Virus record (IMG/VR): IMGVR_UViG_3300025674_000039
Location: 1-61,460 of that record
Length of the DNA: 61,460 nucleotides
From: a virus
Reading direction: 5' to 3' (one strand)
Shown: positions 14,320 to 23,919 of the stretch, in pieces
How positions within the stretch are numbered: position 1 is the first letter of the stretch
Layout of the letters: each line of letters opens with the position of its first letter
Position numbers and translations under genes: made by a program
Notes under the pieces: generated by a model
The model's input: only the letters and a program-made list of their open reading frames with translations
What the model was told of the DNA's origin: nothing
Databases searched by the model: none

Positions 14320-15045
14320 ATGCCATTACCATCTATTTCTGTTCCTACATATTCTCTTGAGATTCCATCTACTAACAAGAAGATTAAGTATAGACCTTTT
14401 CTTGTAAGAGAAGAGAAACTTCTAATCATCGCCAAAGAGAGTCAGGATCCTGAACAAGTTAATCAAGCAATTAAGGATGTCCTTCAGAATTGTATCCTGA
14501 CGAAGGGAGTTGATATTGAGAAACTGACTAGTTTTGATATTGAATATCTTTTCCTAAATGTTCGTGGTAAATCTGTAGGAGAAGAAGTCGAAGTTTTGAT
14601 TACTTGTCTTGATGATATGAAGACCCAGGTTCCTGTTGCTATCAATCTTGATGACATCAAAGTTGTGCAAAATGAAAGACACACACGCGACATTGAACTT
14701 GATGAGGCATTCAAGTTGAGGATGAAGTATCCATCACTCGAACAATTTGTCAAGCAAAATTATGATGTTGGACCTAAGCAGAGTGATCAGTTGGAATCTA
14801 CATTTGCTATGATTGCTGATTGTATTGAGCAAGTATATAATGATGAAGAATCTTTTAGTGCTGCTGATGAAGATCCAAAACACATTAGAGAGTGGATTGA
14901 GATGTTATCTCCGCAGCATCTTGAAAAAGTTAATGACTTCTTTGAGACCATGCCAAAACTATCTCATACTGTAGAAATTATTAATCCAAACACTGGAGTT
15001 AGAAATGATATTGTCCTTGAGGGTCTGAATAGTTTTTTAGCGTAG
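14320..15045 (+). CDS. 26: Baseplate hub assembly protein gp26-like
   Basis: 241 aa. YSLEIPSTNKKIKYRPFLVREEK near the start and the FDIEYLFLNVRGKSVGEEVEV segment match the T4 baseplate protein family that includes gp26 (T4 208 aa). Acts in hub assembly, either as a structural or chaperone-type component. Followed after 2 nt by gp51. Confidence 0.85.
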   Translation: MPLPSISVPTYSLEIPSTNKKIKYRPFLVREEKLLIIAKESQDPEQVNQAIKDVLQNCILTKGVDIEKLTSFDIEYLFLNVRGKSVGEEVEVLITCLDDMKTQVPVAINLDDIKVVQNERHTRDIELDEAFKLRMKYPSLEQFVKQNYDVGPKQSDQLESTFAMIADCIEQVYNDEESFSAADEDPKHIREWIEMLSPQHLEKVNDFFETMPKLSHTVEIINPNTGVRNDIVLEGLNSFLA

Positions 15046-15047
15046 GT

Positions 15048-15221
15048 ATGGCTCACGAAACTCTTGAGTCATACTACAAAACTAACTTTAGTTTGATTAA
15101 CCATCATAAATATTCATTAACTGAGATTGAAAATATGATCCCTTGGGAAAGGGAAGTTTATATTGGATTATTAAACATTCATATTGAAGAGGAAAACAAG
15201 AAGAATCAGCAGAATGGCTAG
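15048..15221 (+). CDS. 51: Baseplate hub assembly catalyst gp51-like
   Basis: 57 aa (MAHETLESYYKTNF ... Y.LTEIENMIPWEREVYIGLL ...). The motif of an aromatic SY, then IENMIPWEREVY is the shared core of small gp51/gp26-adjacent hub chaperones in T4-like phages. Overlaps the next start by 8 nt (ATGGCTAG). Confidence 0.75.
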   Translation: MAHETLESYYKTNFSLINHHKYSLTEIENMIPWEREVYIGLLNIHIEEENKKNQQNG

Positions 15222-16836
15222 TTCAATGATACCAGATCCTTGGGATACTCCAAAACCTGTTAATCCAATTCCACAAAATAAAGGGATCCTAAGTCCTGAG
15301 ATGAAGAAGTTGGTTACAAACCAACAAAGTGTCAATGTCTCTGCCATTAGGAGTGATTTACTTCGTGTAGAAAGAAAAAGAGATGCGGTAGACGGGCAAA
15401 CAACCGCAGTAATTTCTCAGCAAAGTGGTGTTCTTGAAAACTTCAATAAGAATATTATTGCTCTTAGAGTTGATGTTAATAAACTGGGTACAGGGTTGGA
15501 TGGTATATCACGACTTATCTTCCAACAGAATCAATTAGAAGTTGATAGAATACGTAAAGAGCAAGAAGAATTAAGATTATCTGCGGAGAGATCAACCAGA
15601 AGTGGAAGAGAGAACGCTATCGAGCAGCGTGTTAATAATGCTCTTCTTGTACCAGTACAGGCAATAACTCCAAAGTTAACATCTTTATTTGATAGGATTA
15701 AGCAAGCACTTGCTATTTTGTTTGGTGGTTGGTTAACTAATCAACTTATAGAATTACTTCAAGCAAACCAAGAAGATAATGTTGAGGGTGTTAAAAAGAT
15801 AAGTGAGAATATTCAAAAAAATATACTAAAATTAATTGGTGGTCTGGTTGCTGTTGGAGCAGGGTTTAAAATTTTAAAAGGAGTAATAGGTAATACTGCA
15901 AGAGGATTAACAAGTCTTTTTATTTCACGACCTATTGCTGCTGCAACAAGAGGATTGGGAAGAGCACTAAACAATCCTAGATTGGCAAATACAAGAGCAC
16001 CAAAACCAAACTTTAGACCAACAGGCTTGACTGGATTAAGTAAGGTTATGGCAGCATTAGATGTCTTTCTCAACCTTAGAAACGGAGAATTCACTGATGC
16101 TAGTATAGCTGCTCTTGCTGTAAAGGCACCAAATCGAGTTGTAAGAACAATGGCAGGTGCTGGATTTATTGCCGATCAAATTGCTGAAATGTTTGGATTG
16201 AATTTATTTGGTAAAAACCCTAACGAAGAAGTTGAGGGTAGACCAAATGAAACATTCCTCAAGAATATTGTAACAGAAACTCAGATACTTAAAGAGGAAG
16301 AACAAAAAAATAATTCACAAACTTCTTCAGAACCACAGGAACCACAACCTGAATCATCTACTGGAGCAGCAGTTGAACCTCAAGAAACAAAAGTAACAGA
16401 AATATCCTCTGCAGACATAGTTCAACCACAAGAAACAATAACTGGACAACCTGTAAACCAACCAGAGCAACAACAATCTCCTGCACCTGTGGCGCAACCT
16501 ATGGAGACAATTACTGGGCAACCTACAGTATCTCCACAAGAAACGGAGCAGGTTGAAGTAGCAGAAGCTATGTCTCCTGGAAGTCCAGAACCTTCAGTAC
16601 AATCTCCTGCGAAGGTTGAGATATCACCTGTTGCTATGACTCCTCAAAGAGTTGGTGAAGTTCCTGCTGCAAGACCAGAGGTTGCATTAATAAGAACATC
16701 TTCTCCTGCTCAAGGACCACAGACAAGACCTCCAGTTAGTGAAGGTGAATTGAATCCAGTTCCTAAGATTGGTTCATCTAATCCTGATAATTTCCATAGA
16801 TTATATTCTGAACTCGTTTATAACGTAGTAGTATAA
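15214..16836 (+). CDS. Hub/tape-measure-like structural protein, 540 aa
   Basis: The start at 15214 (MASSMIPDPWDTPKP) is preferred because it overlaps gp51 tightly; ten more in-frame codons upstream are less likely. Residues ~45-150 form long helices and coiled coil; ~165-190 hold a hydrophobic ILFGGWLTNQLIELL segment and ~210-235 another (LIGGLVAVGAGFKILKG). The C-terminal third is low-complexity Pro/Gln/Glu/Thr with repeats of QPQET(I/K)TGQP. The N-terminal plan matches the next gene, suggesting paralogues; the gp29 (tape measure/hub) slot of T4 is otherwise empty here. Function inferred only. Confidence 0.75.
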   Translation: MASSMIPDPWDTPKPVNPIPQNKGILSPEMKKLVTNQQSVNVSAIRSDLLRVERKRDAVDGQTTAVISQQSGVLENFNKNIIALRVDVNKLGTGLDGISRLIFQQNQLEVDRIRKEQEELRLSAERSTRSGRENAIEQRVNNALLVPVQAITPKLTSLFDRIKQALAILFGGWLTNQLIELLQANQEDNVEGVKKISENIQKNILKLIGGLVAVGAGFKILKGVIGNTARGLTSLFISRPIAAATRGLGRALNNPRLANTRAPKPNFRPTGLTGLSKVMAALDVFLNLRNGEFTDASIAALAVKAPNRVVRTMAGAGFIADQIAEMFGLNLFGKNPNEEVEGRPNETFLKNIVTETQILKEEEQKNNSQTSSEPQEPQPESSTGAAVEPQETKVTEISSADIVQPQETITGQPVNQPEQQQSPAPVAQPMETITGQPTVSPQETEQVEVAEAMSPGSPEPSVQSPAKVEISPVAMTPQRVGEVPAARPEVALIRTSSPAQGPQTRPPVSEGELNPVPKIGSSNPDNFHRLYSELVYNVVV

Positions 16837-18728
16837 TGGCAATACAAACATCTCTTAGGAAATCATCAACTAGTATTGAAAAGATTGCTGCTTCTCTGAA
16901 TCAAACCAGGGAAAGTATTCAAGGTGTTCAGGTTTCTGTCGATAGCCTTAGCAAGATGATAGAGACAAATACTAAGTTTAAATCGCAATTATATGCTAGG
17001 TCAGAAATCTTATCTTACAGAATAACTGAGGCAAGGAATAGAAAGGAGAAAGAAGATAAGTTAGAAGCAAATAGAGTAGGAACACCTAATCCAAATCTTG
17101 CATTGGGATTTGGGGCAAATTCTGCTGGTGGTATTTTCGGAAAATTAATAGCATTTGCATCTTACTTGACTGCTGGATGGATTATCAATAATTTTCAAGT
17201 ATGGCAGCAGGTTGGTGGTGAATTTATAAACAGATTGACAATTCTGAAAAATAATTTGGTGAATTTTGGACCTGCACTTTTAGATGTATTCTCTAAATTA
17301 AATTCAGCATTAACATCTTCATTAGTATCGATATTAACTTTAGATTTCTCTGCATTTACTGAAGGGCAAGTTAAAGAAGATTTTGATGCACTCAATGATG
17401 CAGTTAGAGCCTTAACACAAAATATCCAAGATTCTTATACTGCTCTTACCACACCACTGACTGAATCAGTAGAAGGCGGTGGTTCATCTGACGGAGGTGG
17501 TGGAGATACTTCGGGAGGATATGATCAATCATCTGGATCTGGAGTAGGTACAGTGGAACAGCAGGCATTACTTTCTACGATTAGATTTGCAGAAGGAACT
17601 GCTGGACCTACTGGTTATAGTATGTTCTTTGGTGATAGAACTGGTGAAGCAAAGTATGGTGATCTTACAAATAAATCTATTGCAGAAGTTGAAGAACTGG
17701 TAACCAAGTTCTTACAGGATCCTCAATCTAAGTTTGGTAATGGTCAAAGATCTGCTGCTGTTGGTGCATATCAATTCATTGACATCACTGGATTAGCAAA
17801 ATCTGTTGGTATGAGCACCGATAGAAATTTTGATAAGGAGTTTCAGGATGAGTTAGCACTTAGATTAGCAGCAAAGCAGGGAGTAAGTCCCGAAGTTCTT
17901 AGGAGAGAAGGACTTAGTGATTCTGTAATTAAAAAACTTTCTCCTAAGTGGGCATCATTCCCAGGAAATAATTATGGACAACCAACTAAAGCAATAACAT
18001 CCCTTAGAGAAACTTACAATAGAGCAGTAGAAAGATCTAGAAATACCACTACAAGTTCAAATATTTCCGGATATCGTGTTACTCGTAGTGGTCGGAACAT
18101 ACCATCACTAAGTGCATTGCCAGATCATCATAGTAACACTAGAACTTCTGATGGACGTTTAGTTCAGGACTTTACACTGTTTAAAGGTGATAAGTTCTTG
18201 AATCTTCCTGTTCCTTCTCCAGTTTCGGGAACAGTTACATGGGCAGGTAATGCTGGTAATGGTGGATTATGGGTTGAAATTCAATCTCCAGAGGGTAAAG
18301 TCGAGATGGGTCACTTCAACTCCCTTCGTGTTAAGAAGGGAGATAAGGTCGGTGTTGGATCTATTTTAGGTCTTCAAGGTCATAGTGGAAGGACAATGCC
18401 TTCTGGACCTGATGGAACTCATATTCATATTCAGGCACCAGATAGTGTCCTTGAGAGATATATTCAGATGATTAACTCTAATTCATTCTCTGAGACAAAA
18501 GTATCATCTGCAAATATTAATCCATCTCCTTCAAGAAATGCTGAAACTAGTAATATTGCATCTAGTAAGGCGGCACAAGTTATAGCAATTGATGCATCTC
18601 AGATTCCTGCGGAGAATAATTATTCTCCAATGCCTGCAGAATCTCCTATGGTTGCATCTATTTCTGAAGGTCAACTGTTAAATAGATTAAACAAGAACAA
18701 ACTATTAACTGATCTAGCATATACCTGA
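16836..18728 (+). CDS. Hub protein with muramidase and M23-like peptidase domains
   Basis: 630 aa. Residues 1-200: coiled coil and hydrophobic helix (IAFASYLTAGWIINNFQVW) as in the preceding gene. After a Gly/Ser linker, ~240-360 is a lambda-endolysin/GH104-like muramidase (IRFAEGTAGPTGYSMFFG with E253 the likely catalyst, then SAAVGAYQF and a QDELAL-like block). Residues ~430-540 are an M23/LytM-like peptidase: GHF (H493), THIHIQ (H529, H531), D445; the usual HxxxD motif is not clear, so activity is uncertain. It would cut both glycan strands and peptide crosslinks during injection. T4 instead carries lysozyme inside gp5. Confidence 0.8.
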   Translation: MAIQTSLRKSSTSIEKIAASLNQTRESIQGVQVSVDSLSKMIETNTKFKSQLYARSEILSYRITEARNRKEKEDKLEANRVGTPNPNLALGFGANSAGGIFGKLIAFASYLTAGWIINNFQVWQQVGGEFINRLTILKNNLVNFGPALLDVFSKLNSALTSSLVSILTLDFSAFTEGQVKEDFDALNDAVRALTQNIQDSYTALTTPLTESVEGGGSSDGGGGDTSGGYDQSSGSGVGTVEQQALLSTIRFAEGTAGPTGYSMFFGDRTGEAKYGDLTNKSIAEVEELVTKFLQDPQSKFGNGQRSAAVGAYQFIDITGLAKSVGMSTDRNFDKEFQDELALRLAAKQGVSPEVLRREGLSDSVIKKLSPKWASFPGNNYGQPTKAITSLRETYNRAVERSRNTTTSSNISGYRVTRSGRNIPSLSALPDHHSNTRTSDGRLVQDFTLFKGDKFLNLPVPSPVSGTVTWAGNAGNGGLWVEIQSPEGKVEMGHFNSLRVKKGDKVGVGSILGLQGHSGRTMPSGPDGTHIHIQAPDSVLERYIQMINSNSFSETKVSSANINPSPSRNAETSNIASSKAAQVIAIDASQIPAENNYSPMPAESPMVASISEGQLLNRLNKNKLLTDLAYT

Positions 18729-20056
18729 TGTCAAAAGAAAAGTCACTATTTACGGAATTAACGATTCAATCTGCCGATGGAGAGAGAACGGCTAATCTTG
18801 CTAATGGTTTTGTTTTATTTGAATATTATGAGGATATTTTTTCTCCCATGGTCACGGCAAAACTTAGAATAGTTAATACTCAGAATACTATAAAAGTTGA
18901 TGGTCGTGATGGTAGAGAATCCCTTTACAACGGTCTTCCTTTGAGAGGTGGTGAACGAGTATCATTGGTTCTTGCTCCCAATAGTCCAACAAATCCGGGA
19001 CTTGATTTCAGTAGAGTTGAAAAATATTTTTATGTTTCATCAGTATCTGATGTCATATCTGAAGGATCTAAAGAATCTTTTACACTACATCTTGTTCCTA
19101 GAGAGGCATTGACTAATGAACAAAGTAGAGTGATGGGAAAATATCCAACTTCTTTGAGTATTGCTGACTCAGTTAAGAAAATCATAAAAGATTATTTGAC
19201 AATTACTGATTCCAGTACAAAGGTGAATACTGGAACAATAGATGAGACATCTAATAAGTATGGTTTCATGGGAAACATGAGGAAACCATTTACTGTATTG
19301 ACATGGTTAGCATCTAAGTCAGTTCCAGAGAAAAGCGGTACGGCAGGATATGTATTTTATCAGACAGTAGAAGGGTTCCAGTTTAGATCTTTAGATCGTC
19401 TTGCGAAACAGAAACCAGTCGCCCGTTATATTTCATATGATGCAGTAGATGCGTATGATAGTAATTTAAGAAGAAATGATAATTCCAATAATATAATAGA
19501 TTTCTTTATTGAAAAAAATTCGAACTTAATTGAAAAACTTCGTGTTGGAACATATTCTAACGAATCTATTTTCTTTAATCCACTAACACTGAGTTTTGGA
19601 CAAAAAATTTATAAGCAAGAAGATTATCAAAAGAAAGTTGATAATCTTGGAGGAAGATTTAAACTACCTCCACTAAATAGTCAAACAGAGGATACTCTTG
19701 GTGATGTTCCCACTAGGAGAATGAGTTTCATATCAGATGTAGGTACATTTGAAAAAGGGGTAAGTAGGGATGTCAATGCAGATCCTAATGAATATCAGAA
19801 TCAAGTATTGATGAGATACAATACTCTGTTTACTCAGACAGCAACTATGACAGTAACATCAAATACTAACTTGAAAGCTGGTGATGTAATTGACTGTAAG
19901 TTTCCTAGATTATCAGAATCTAAAGCAACTGAGTATGATACTGAGACAAGTGGTCTATATATTATTAAGGAAGTATGCCACTCATTCAATACAACTAGTT
20001 CATATACCTCATTGAAATTAGTAAGAGATACGTTCGGATCACCTGTTAAGAAGTAA
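18728..20056 (+). CDS. 27: Baseplate hub protein gp27-like
   Basis: 442 aa (T4 gp27 391). The start FTELTIQSADGERTANLANGF then ILFEYYEDIFSPMVTAKL-like text and GLPLRGGERVSLVL is the usual tube-like beta domain of hub proteins; GFMGNMRKPFTVLTWLASKSVP is a conserved hub segment. It forms the trimeric torus carrying the gp5 spike. TGATG and TAATG junctions on both sides imply tight coupling with neighbours. Confidence 0.85.
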   Translation: MSKEKSLFTELTIQSADGERTANLANGFVLFEYYEDIFSPMVTAKLRIVNTQNTIKVDGRDGRESLYNGLPLRGGERVSLVLAPNSPTNPGLDFSRVEKYFYVSSVSDVISEGSKESFTLHLVPREALTNEQSRVMGKYPTSLSIADSVKKIIKDYLTITDSSTKVNTGTIDETSNKYGFMGNMRKPFTVLTWLASKSVPEKSGTAGYVFYQTVEGFQFRSLDRLAKQKPVARYISYDAVDAYDSNLRRNDNSNNIIDFFIEKNSNLIEKLRVGTYSNESIFFNPLTLSFGQKIYKQEDYQKKVDNLGGRFKLPPLNSQTEDTLGDVPTRRMSFISDVGTFEKGVSRDVNADPNEYQNQVLMRYNTLFTQTATMTVTSNTNLKAGDVIDCKFPRLSESKATEYDTETSGLYIIKEVCHSFNTTSSYTSLKLVRDTFGSPVKK

Positions 20057-22095
20057 TGCTAGATCAAGCAGCAATTCAGAATAATTTTGTAGGTAGAGAT
20101 GGATTTAGGTGGTGGATAGGACAGATTCCACCTTATGAATCCATGGCGGAGCAGCTTGGAAACAAGGGGTGGGGAAATAGATTTAAAGTTCGCATCATGG
20201 GATATCATCCCGCGAGTGAAGCAGAATTATCTAATGAAGATTTGCCGTGGGCACAAGTCCTACTGCCACCAACAGCAGGTAGTGGTGCTGCAAATGCAAT
20301 GACAAGTGTCCAGATTCAACCTGGAGATATTGTATTTGGATTCTTCTTAGATGGAGATAATGCACAGATACCAATCATACAATCTGTTTTCGGAAGAACA
20401 GATCTTTCTTCTAGTGCTGAGTATTCAAGTCCATTTACACCATTCACTGGATTTTCTCAAGCAATACCTAGGAATAATAAACAAACCACTTCTCAACCTA
20501 AAGATTCGATTACTACAGAGTCAAACGAACCGAAATCTACTAGTAATCCATCACCAAGAACAATATCTCAAGATCAAGCACAAAAAGTTGCTCAAAAAAC
20601 TGGTTTAGTAGAACAGACAATTAATGCTGCTACTGGAACTAAAATTCCATTAGCAAATACTACTAAAAATAGTATGATTGATAAGATCAGTTCAACTATT
20701 GAGAATCTTATCAATAAACTCAAGAGATTGAATGGTAACATAACTCAGATGAGATATGCTATATCAAATGCTATTGATGCAGTCACCATATCTGCGAATG
20801 GAATCATTGGTCAACTATTTGATACTTTGATCAATGGAAACGATGGTGGATTTATTGGAATGATTGGTCTGTTGAAGGAGGGATTAGATTTACTATACAA
20901 ACTAGTATTTGCAAAAGTTCTTGCTGCTACGGGAAATCCTATTGCTGCTCACCTTGCAGGTGTTGCTGCCCAGCAGGTTATGGTTACACCAGTAAAACTA
21001 CTTGAAGAAGCATTTCACTGTGTAGTTGGTCAAGTTGTTAGTGCTGCTACAAGTGTAATTGCAGATTTAGTTGATTCAACTCTCGGAAACGTAGAAAGAT
21101 TTGTTACTTGTGCTGGAGAACAATTTGCTGGAAGTTTAATTAATTCTATTATTAGATTATGCGAAAACTTTTTGGAAGGACCTTTGGGTGCTATTACAAA
21201 ACTATTGCAATTCTTCGGTGACTTTAATGTTGGAAATATCTTGAGAGATGCGATTGGATTATTGTCTGAAGGCGCAATTGGATTCTCTTGCAATCAGAAC
21301 TTCGATAGTTATAAAGGTTTGATTAATGAGTGGGTTGTTGGTAGAGGACCATCTGGATCTCCATCGACTATAAACGAAAGTATGGCGGGAACATTTAGAG
21401 AAATTAGAAATATTGCAAACAAAGTAAATAACGCAGAAGAAGAACTTGGAGAATGCTTTAGCGGTCTCCTTGACTTTGCAAGTCCTCCTGTGATTAACAT
21501 CTTTGGAGGTGGTGGTGGAAGAGGAGCATCTGCAGTTCCTGTATTCGGAAATCTTACGGAGGGTCCTGGAGGTCAAGTGACTGCCAGTGTTGTTGGTGTT
21601 CAGTTGACTAATAGAGGATCTGGATATGTCTATCCTCCATTTATTGAGATTGTGGATGATCAGAATCAAGGATTTGGTGCTGTTGCAAGATGTACTATAG
21701 ATGAAAAAGGTCAGGTTGAAGGAGTTTACATGGTTTCTGTCGGAGAGTTTTACTCTGTTGGTGATGTTCTTGATTACAGTATTGTTGATGTTATAGTTGA
21801 AGATGGTGGATCTGGATATGATAATTCCTTAATTATCACTGATGATCAGGGTAATCCTTACGATTATGTAATTGAAGGAGGTAGAATAACTCAGGTAACA
21901 CCCCTAAATAATACAGCAGATGGACTTCCAGTTCTTTCTCTGAACGGAGGTAATGGTATTGGAGCAATACTAAGACCTATTTTAGGTTCAGTCAATAGCG
22001 ATAACTTTGAAGAGGATAGAGATGGAAATCTCACTTCAGATCTTACTAATCTGTTCGCAGGAAAACCAATAGAATCTATAGATTGCCCAGAATAA
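20056..22095 (+). CDS. 5: Baseplate hub gp5-like protein without lysozyme
   Basis: 679 aa. The N-terminal ~125 residues are the gp5 OB-fold (WWIGQIPPYES; RFKVRIMGYHP; LPWAQVLLPP; GDIVFGFFLDGDNAQIPIIQSVFG). Residues ~210-460 are helical and Ala/Gly-rich, replacing the lysozyme domain of T4 gp5; no catalytic E-D-T pattern is seen. The C-terminal ~480-650 has two GSGY beta modules (near 519 and 584), shared with other structural genes here. The spike beta-helix appears to be a separate gene, the next one. Confidence 0.85.
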   Translation: MLDQAAIQNNFVGRDGFRWWIGQIPPYESMAEQLGNKGWGNRFKVRIMGYHPASEAELSNEDLPWAQVLLPPTAGSGAANAMTSVQIQPGDIVFGFFLDGDNAQIPIIQSVFGRTDLSSSAEYSSPFTPFTGFSQAIPRNNKQTTSQPKDSITTESNEPKSTSNPSPRTISQDQAQKVAQKTGLVEQTINAATGTKIPLANTTKNSMIDKISSTIENLINKLKRLNGNITQMRYAISNAIDAVTISANGIIGQLFDTLINGNDGGFIGMIGLLKEGLDLLYKLVFAKVLAATGNPIAAHLAGVAAQQVMVTPVKLLEEAFHCVVGQVVSAATSVIADLVDSTLGNVERFVTCAGEQFAGSLINSIIRLCENFLEGPLGAITKLLQFFGDFNVGNILRDAIGLLSEGAIGFSCNQNFDSYKGLINEWVVGRGPSGSPSTINESMAGTFREIRNIANKVNNAEEELGECFSGLLDFASPPVINIFGGGGGRGASAVPVFGNLTEGPGGQVTASVVGVQLTNRGSGYVYPPFIEIVDDQNQGFGAVARCTIDEKGQVEGVYMVSVGEFYSVGDVLDYSIVDVIVEDGGSGYDNSLIITDDQGNPYDYVIEGGRITQVTPLNNTADGLPVLSLNGGNGIGAILRPILGSVNSDNFEEDRDGNLTSDLTNLFAGKPIESIDCPE

Positions 22096-22096
22096 G

Positions 22097-23056
22097 ATGG
22101 CAGAAAGACAGTTAAATTCTTGGAAAAGGACACTTGTTAGTTACAACCCTAACTTCAGGATTGATACTGCTAACCCTCAAATGGGTCAGAGTGGAACTGA
22201 TGTTTACAAAATTTATGGCGTAACTGACAACGGAGATTGTCAATCTTCTATCAGTTTAAGTAGCGGTGGCATGATGGATATCATGAATGACCGTTCCATT
22301 GTTATATCTGGAGGAACTGTCAATCCTGAAAATTCTGAGGACGTTGTAATTATTGGTCAGAATGGTAATATTTCTATTTCTGCTCCTAATGGAAAAGTAC
22401 GTATCCTTGCAAAGGATATTATGGTCGATGCTGAGAGAGATTTGCACCTCAAGGCAGGTAGAAATATCAATCTCAAAGCAGTTGGTGGTAAGATTACACA
22501 AGAATCTCAGAAGCAAGATATTATAGGAACATCTGGCAACCTGATTACTCAGTTAGGAATGGACTTTGCTACTCAAGTTTTTGAGGGTAGTTTTGTTGGT
22601 GGTGATTTCTTAGGCGGAGTTATTGGTCCTATTGCAGGTAATATCGTTAACAGTGTATTAGATACTGCTACTGGTGGTCTTGCGGGAGGAATTGGTGGTG
22701 TTGTTGGTGGTGTACTCGGTGGTGGCGGTATTGCAGGAGTAGTTGGTAATGTTGCAGGTGGTGTACTCGGTGGTGGCGGTATTGCAGGAGTAGTTGGTAA
22801 TGTTGCAGGTGGTGTACTCGGTGGTGGAGGTATTGGTGGAATAGTTGGTAATGTTGCAGGTGGTGTTCTTGGTGATGGACTTGGCGGGATAGTCGGTGAT
22901 GTTGCTGGAGGAGCTTTGACTGGTAATCTTGGTGGTGCAGTTGCTGGTGTTGCTGGTGGATTAGTTGGTGATGTCGCAGGAAACCTTGGTGACAGGATTG
23001 GCGGCGATGTTGCTGGTAATATTGCTAGAAAGTATGCTACTAAACAATTTAAGTAA
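22097..23056 (+). CDS. Separate spike-like beta protein with glycine-rich tail
   Basis: 319 aa. Residues ~50-150 have short alternating beta repeats (VVIIGQNGNISISAPNGKV; DLHLKAGRNINLKAVGGKI) like the gp5 C-terminal triple beta-helix needle of T4. The rest (~175-310) is Gly/Val/Ala-rich with a 17-residue repeat. Adjacent to the gp5-like gene with a one-base gap. Interpretation: the spike is encoded apart from the OB-fold. No PAAR tip motif is visible. Confidence 0.7.
   Translation: MAERQLNSWKRTLVSYNPNFRIDTANPQMGQSGTDVYKIYGVTDNGDCQSSISLSSGGMMDIMNDRSIVISGGTVNPENSEDVVIIGQNGNISISAPNGKVRILAKDIMVDAERDLHLKAGRNINLKAVGGKITQESQKQDIIGTSGNLITQLGMDFATQVFEGSFVGGDFLGGVIGPIAGNIVNSVLDTATGGLAGGIGGVVGGVLGGGGIAGVVGNVAGGVLGGGGIAGVVGNVAGGVLGGGGIGGIVGNVAGGVLGDGLGGIVGDVAGGALTGNLGGAVAGVAGGLVGDVAGNLGDRIGGDVAGNIARKYATKQFK
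22706..22858 (+). repeat. 51-bp tandem repeat, 3 copies
   Basis: Two exact 51-bp copies (22706-22756, 22757-22807) followed by a diverged third, with weaker copies after it. Each encodes GGVLGGGGIAGVVGNVA. Being exact in DNA, the first two copies are probably a recent duplication. Confidence 0.9.
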
Positions 23057-23063
23057 TTAGAAA

Positions 23064-23873
23064 ATGGCAGATCAGAATTGGGATATTAATAATTACAAAC
23101 CTCCTGCCGATGGATCAGTTTTCTATGGAAAGGAGCAGCATTTTAATGAAGATGTAGTATTCTACAAAGGAATTCGAATTCATGGCGATCTTGAATTTGA
23201 CTTCACTAAGTTTGATAAACTTGTAGTTACTCAATTAGATGTTATTGGTCCTAATGAGAATAATTTCTTTGGACCTGTAAATTTTCAATCTAATGTAGAT
23301 ATTAGTGCAGATCTTAATGTAGATAATTTAACTGTAAGAAATAGATTTCAGGTTGGTGAAATTGGTGAAATAATTGTTGCTGATAGTTCAGAAGAGCATG
23401 TTGGAATTTTTACTTCTATTCCAGATAAAGATTTTCAGATAGGAGTAGGATCATCATCAATTACATATGTTTTTGAAAATGAAGGTCTTGTAGATAATGT
23501 TCTTGGTATAGGAACAACTAATCCTGGTTCTTTTCTAATTGAATCTGAAGGTGGAATAACTCCAGGAATCAATCAAAACCTGAAACTTGATGTTGAAGGT
23601 AGTATTAGAATCAAAAATACTATCTTTGACTCTGCAGATGTTCCAGGTCAAAATGGATATTTCTTTGCCAGAGATCAGAGGGGTGTTAGATGGCTGCAGC
23701 AGATTGCTGATGATGATGGAGTGATGCCTTTGTCTGTTGTTCTTTGGGGAGGTAATGGAAATTTCCCTCCTCCGGGTTATGAAATATGTGATGGTACTAA
23801 CGGAAAACCTAATCTAGCACCAGTTACAGATTTGAATGGGACTGTATTTCAATATATTATTAAAGTTGTTTAA
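23064..23873 (+). CDS. Tail fibre-like structural protein, 269 aa
   Basis: Beta-repeat text (VNFQSNVDISADLNVDNLTV) is followed by the fibre phrase LGIGTTNPGS, and near the C-terminus PPPGYEICDGTNGKPNL, the collar-type receptor-binding motif (P.GY..CDG) seen in T4-like short fibres, though no His-rich tip follows. Lies between the spike-like gene and the large fibres, suggesting a baseplate-attached fibre. Confidence 0.75.
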   Translation: MADQNWDINNYKPPADGSVFYGKEQHFNEDVVFYKGIRIHGDLEFDFTKFDKLVVTQLDVIGPNENNFFGPVNFQSNVDISADLNVDNLTVRNRFQVGEIGEIIVADSSEEHVGIFTSIPDKDFQIGVGSSSITYVFENEGLVDNVLGIGTTNPGSFLIESEGGITPGINQNLKLDVEGSIRIKNTIFDSADVPGQNGYFFARDQRGVRWLQQIADDDGVMPLSVVLWGGNGNFPPPGYEICDGTNGKPNLAPVTDLNGTVFQYIIKVV

Positions 23874-23880
23874 TTTTCAT

Positions 23881-23888
23881 CATAAATA
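23881..23888 (+). promoter_or_regulatory. Late promoter CATAAATA
   Basis: CATAAATA 39 nt before the ATG at 23920, in one of the few gaps of this structural run. Confidence 0.65.
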
Positions 23889-23919
23889 TTTTCATAAAGG
23901 TCTCAAAGACAAAGGATAA

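Noticed and set aside
21259-21669. 136-aa minus-strand frame within the gp5-like gene
   Set aside because: Serine-rich shadow of a repetitive Gly/Asp/Asn coding region.
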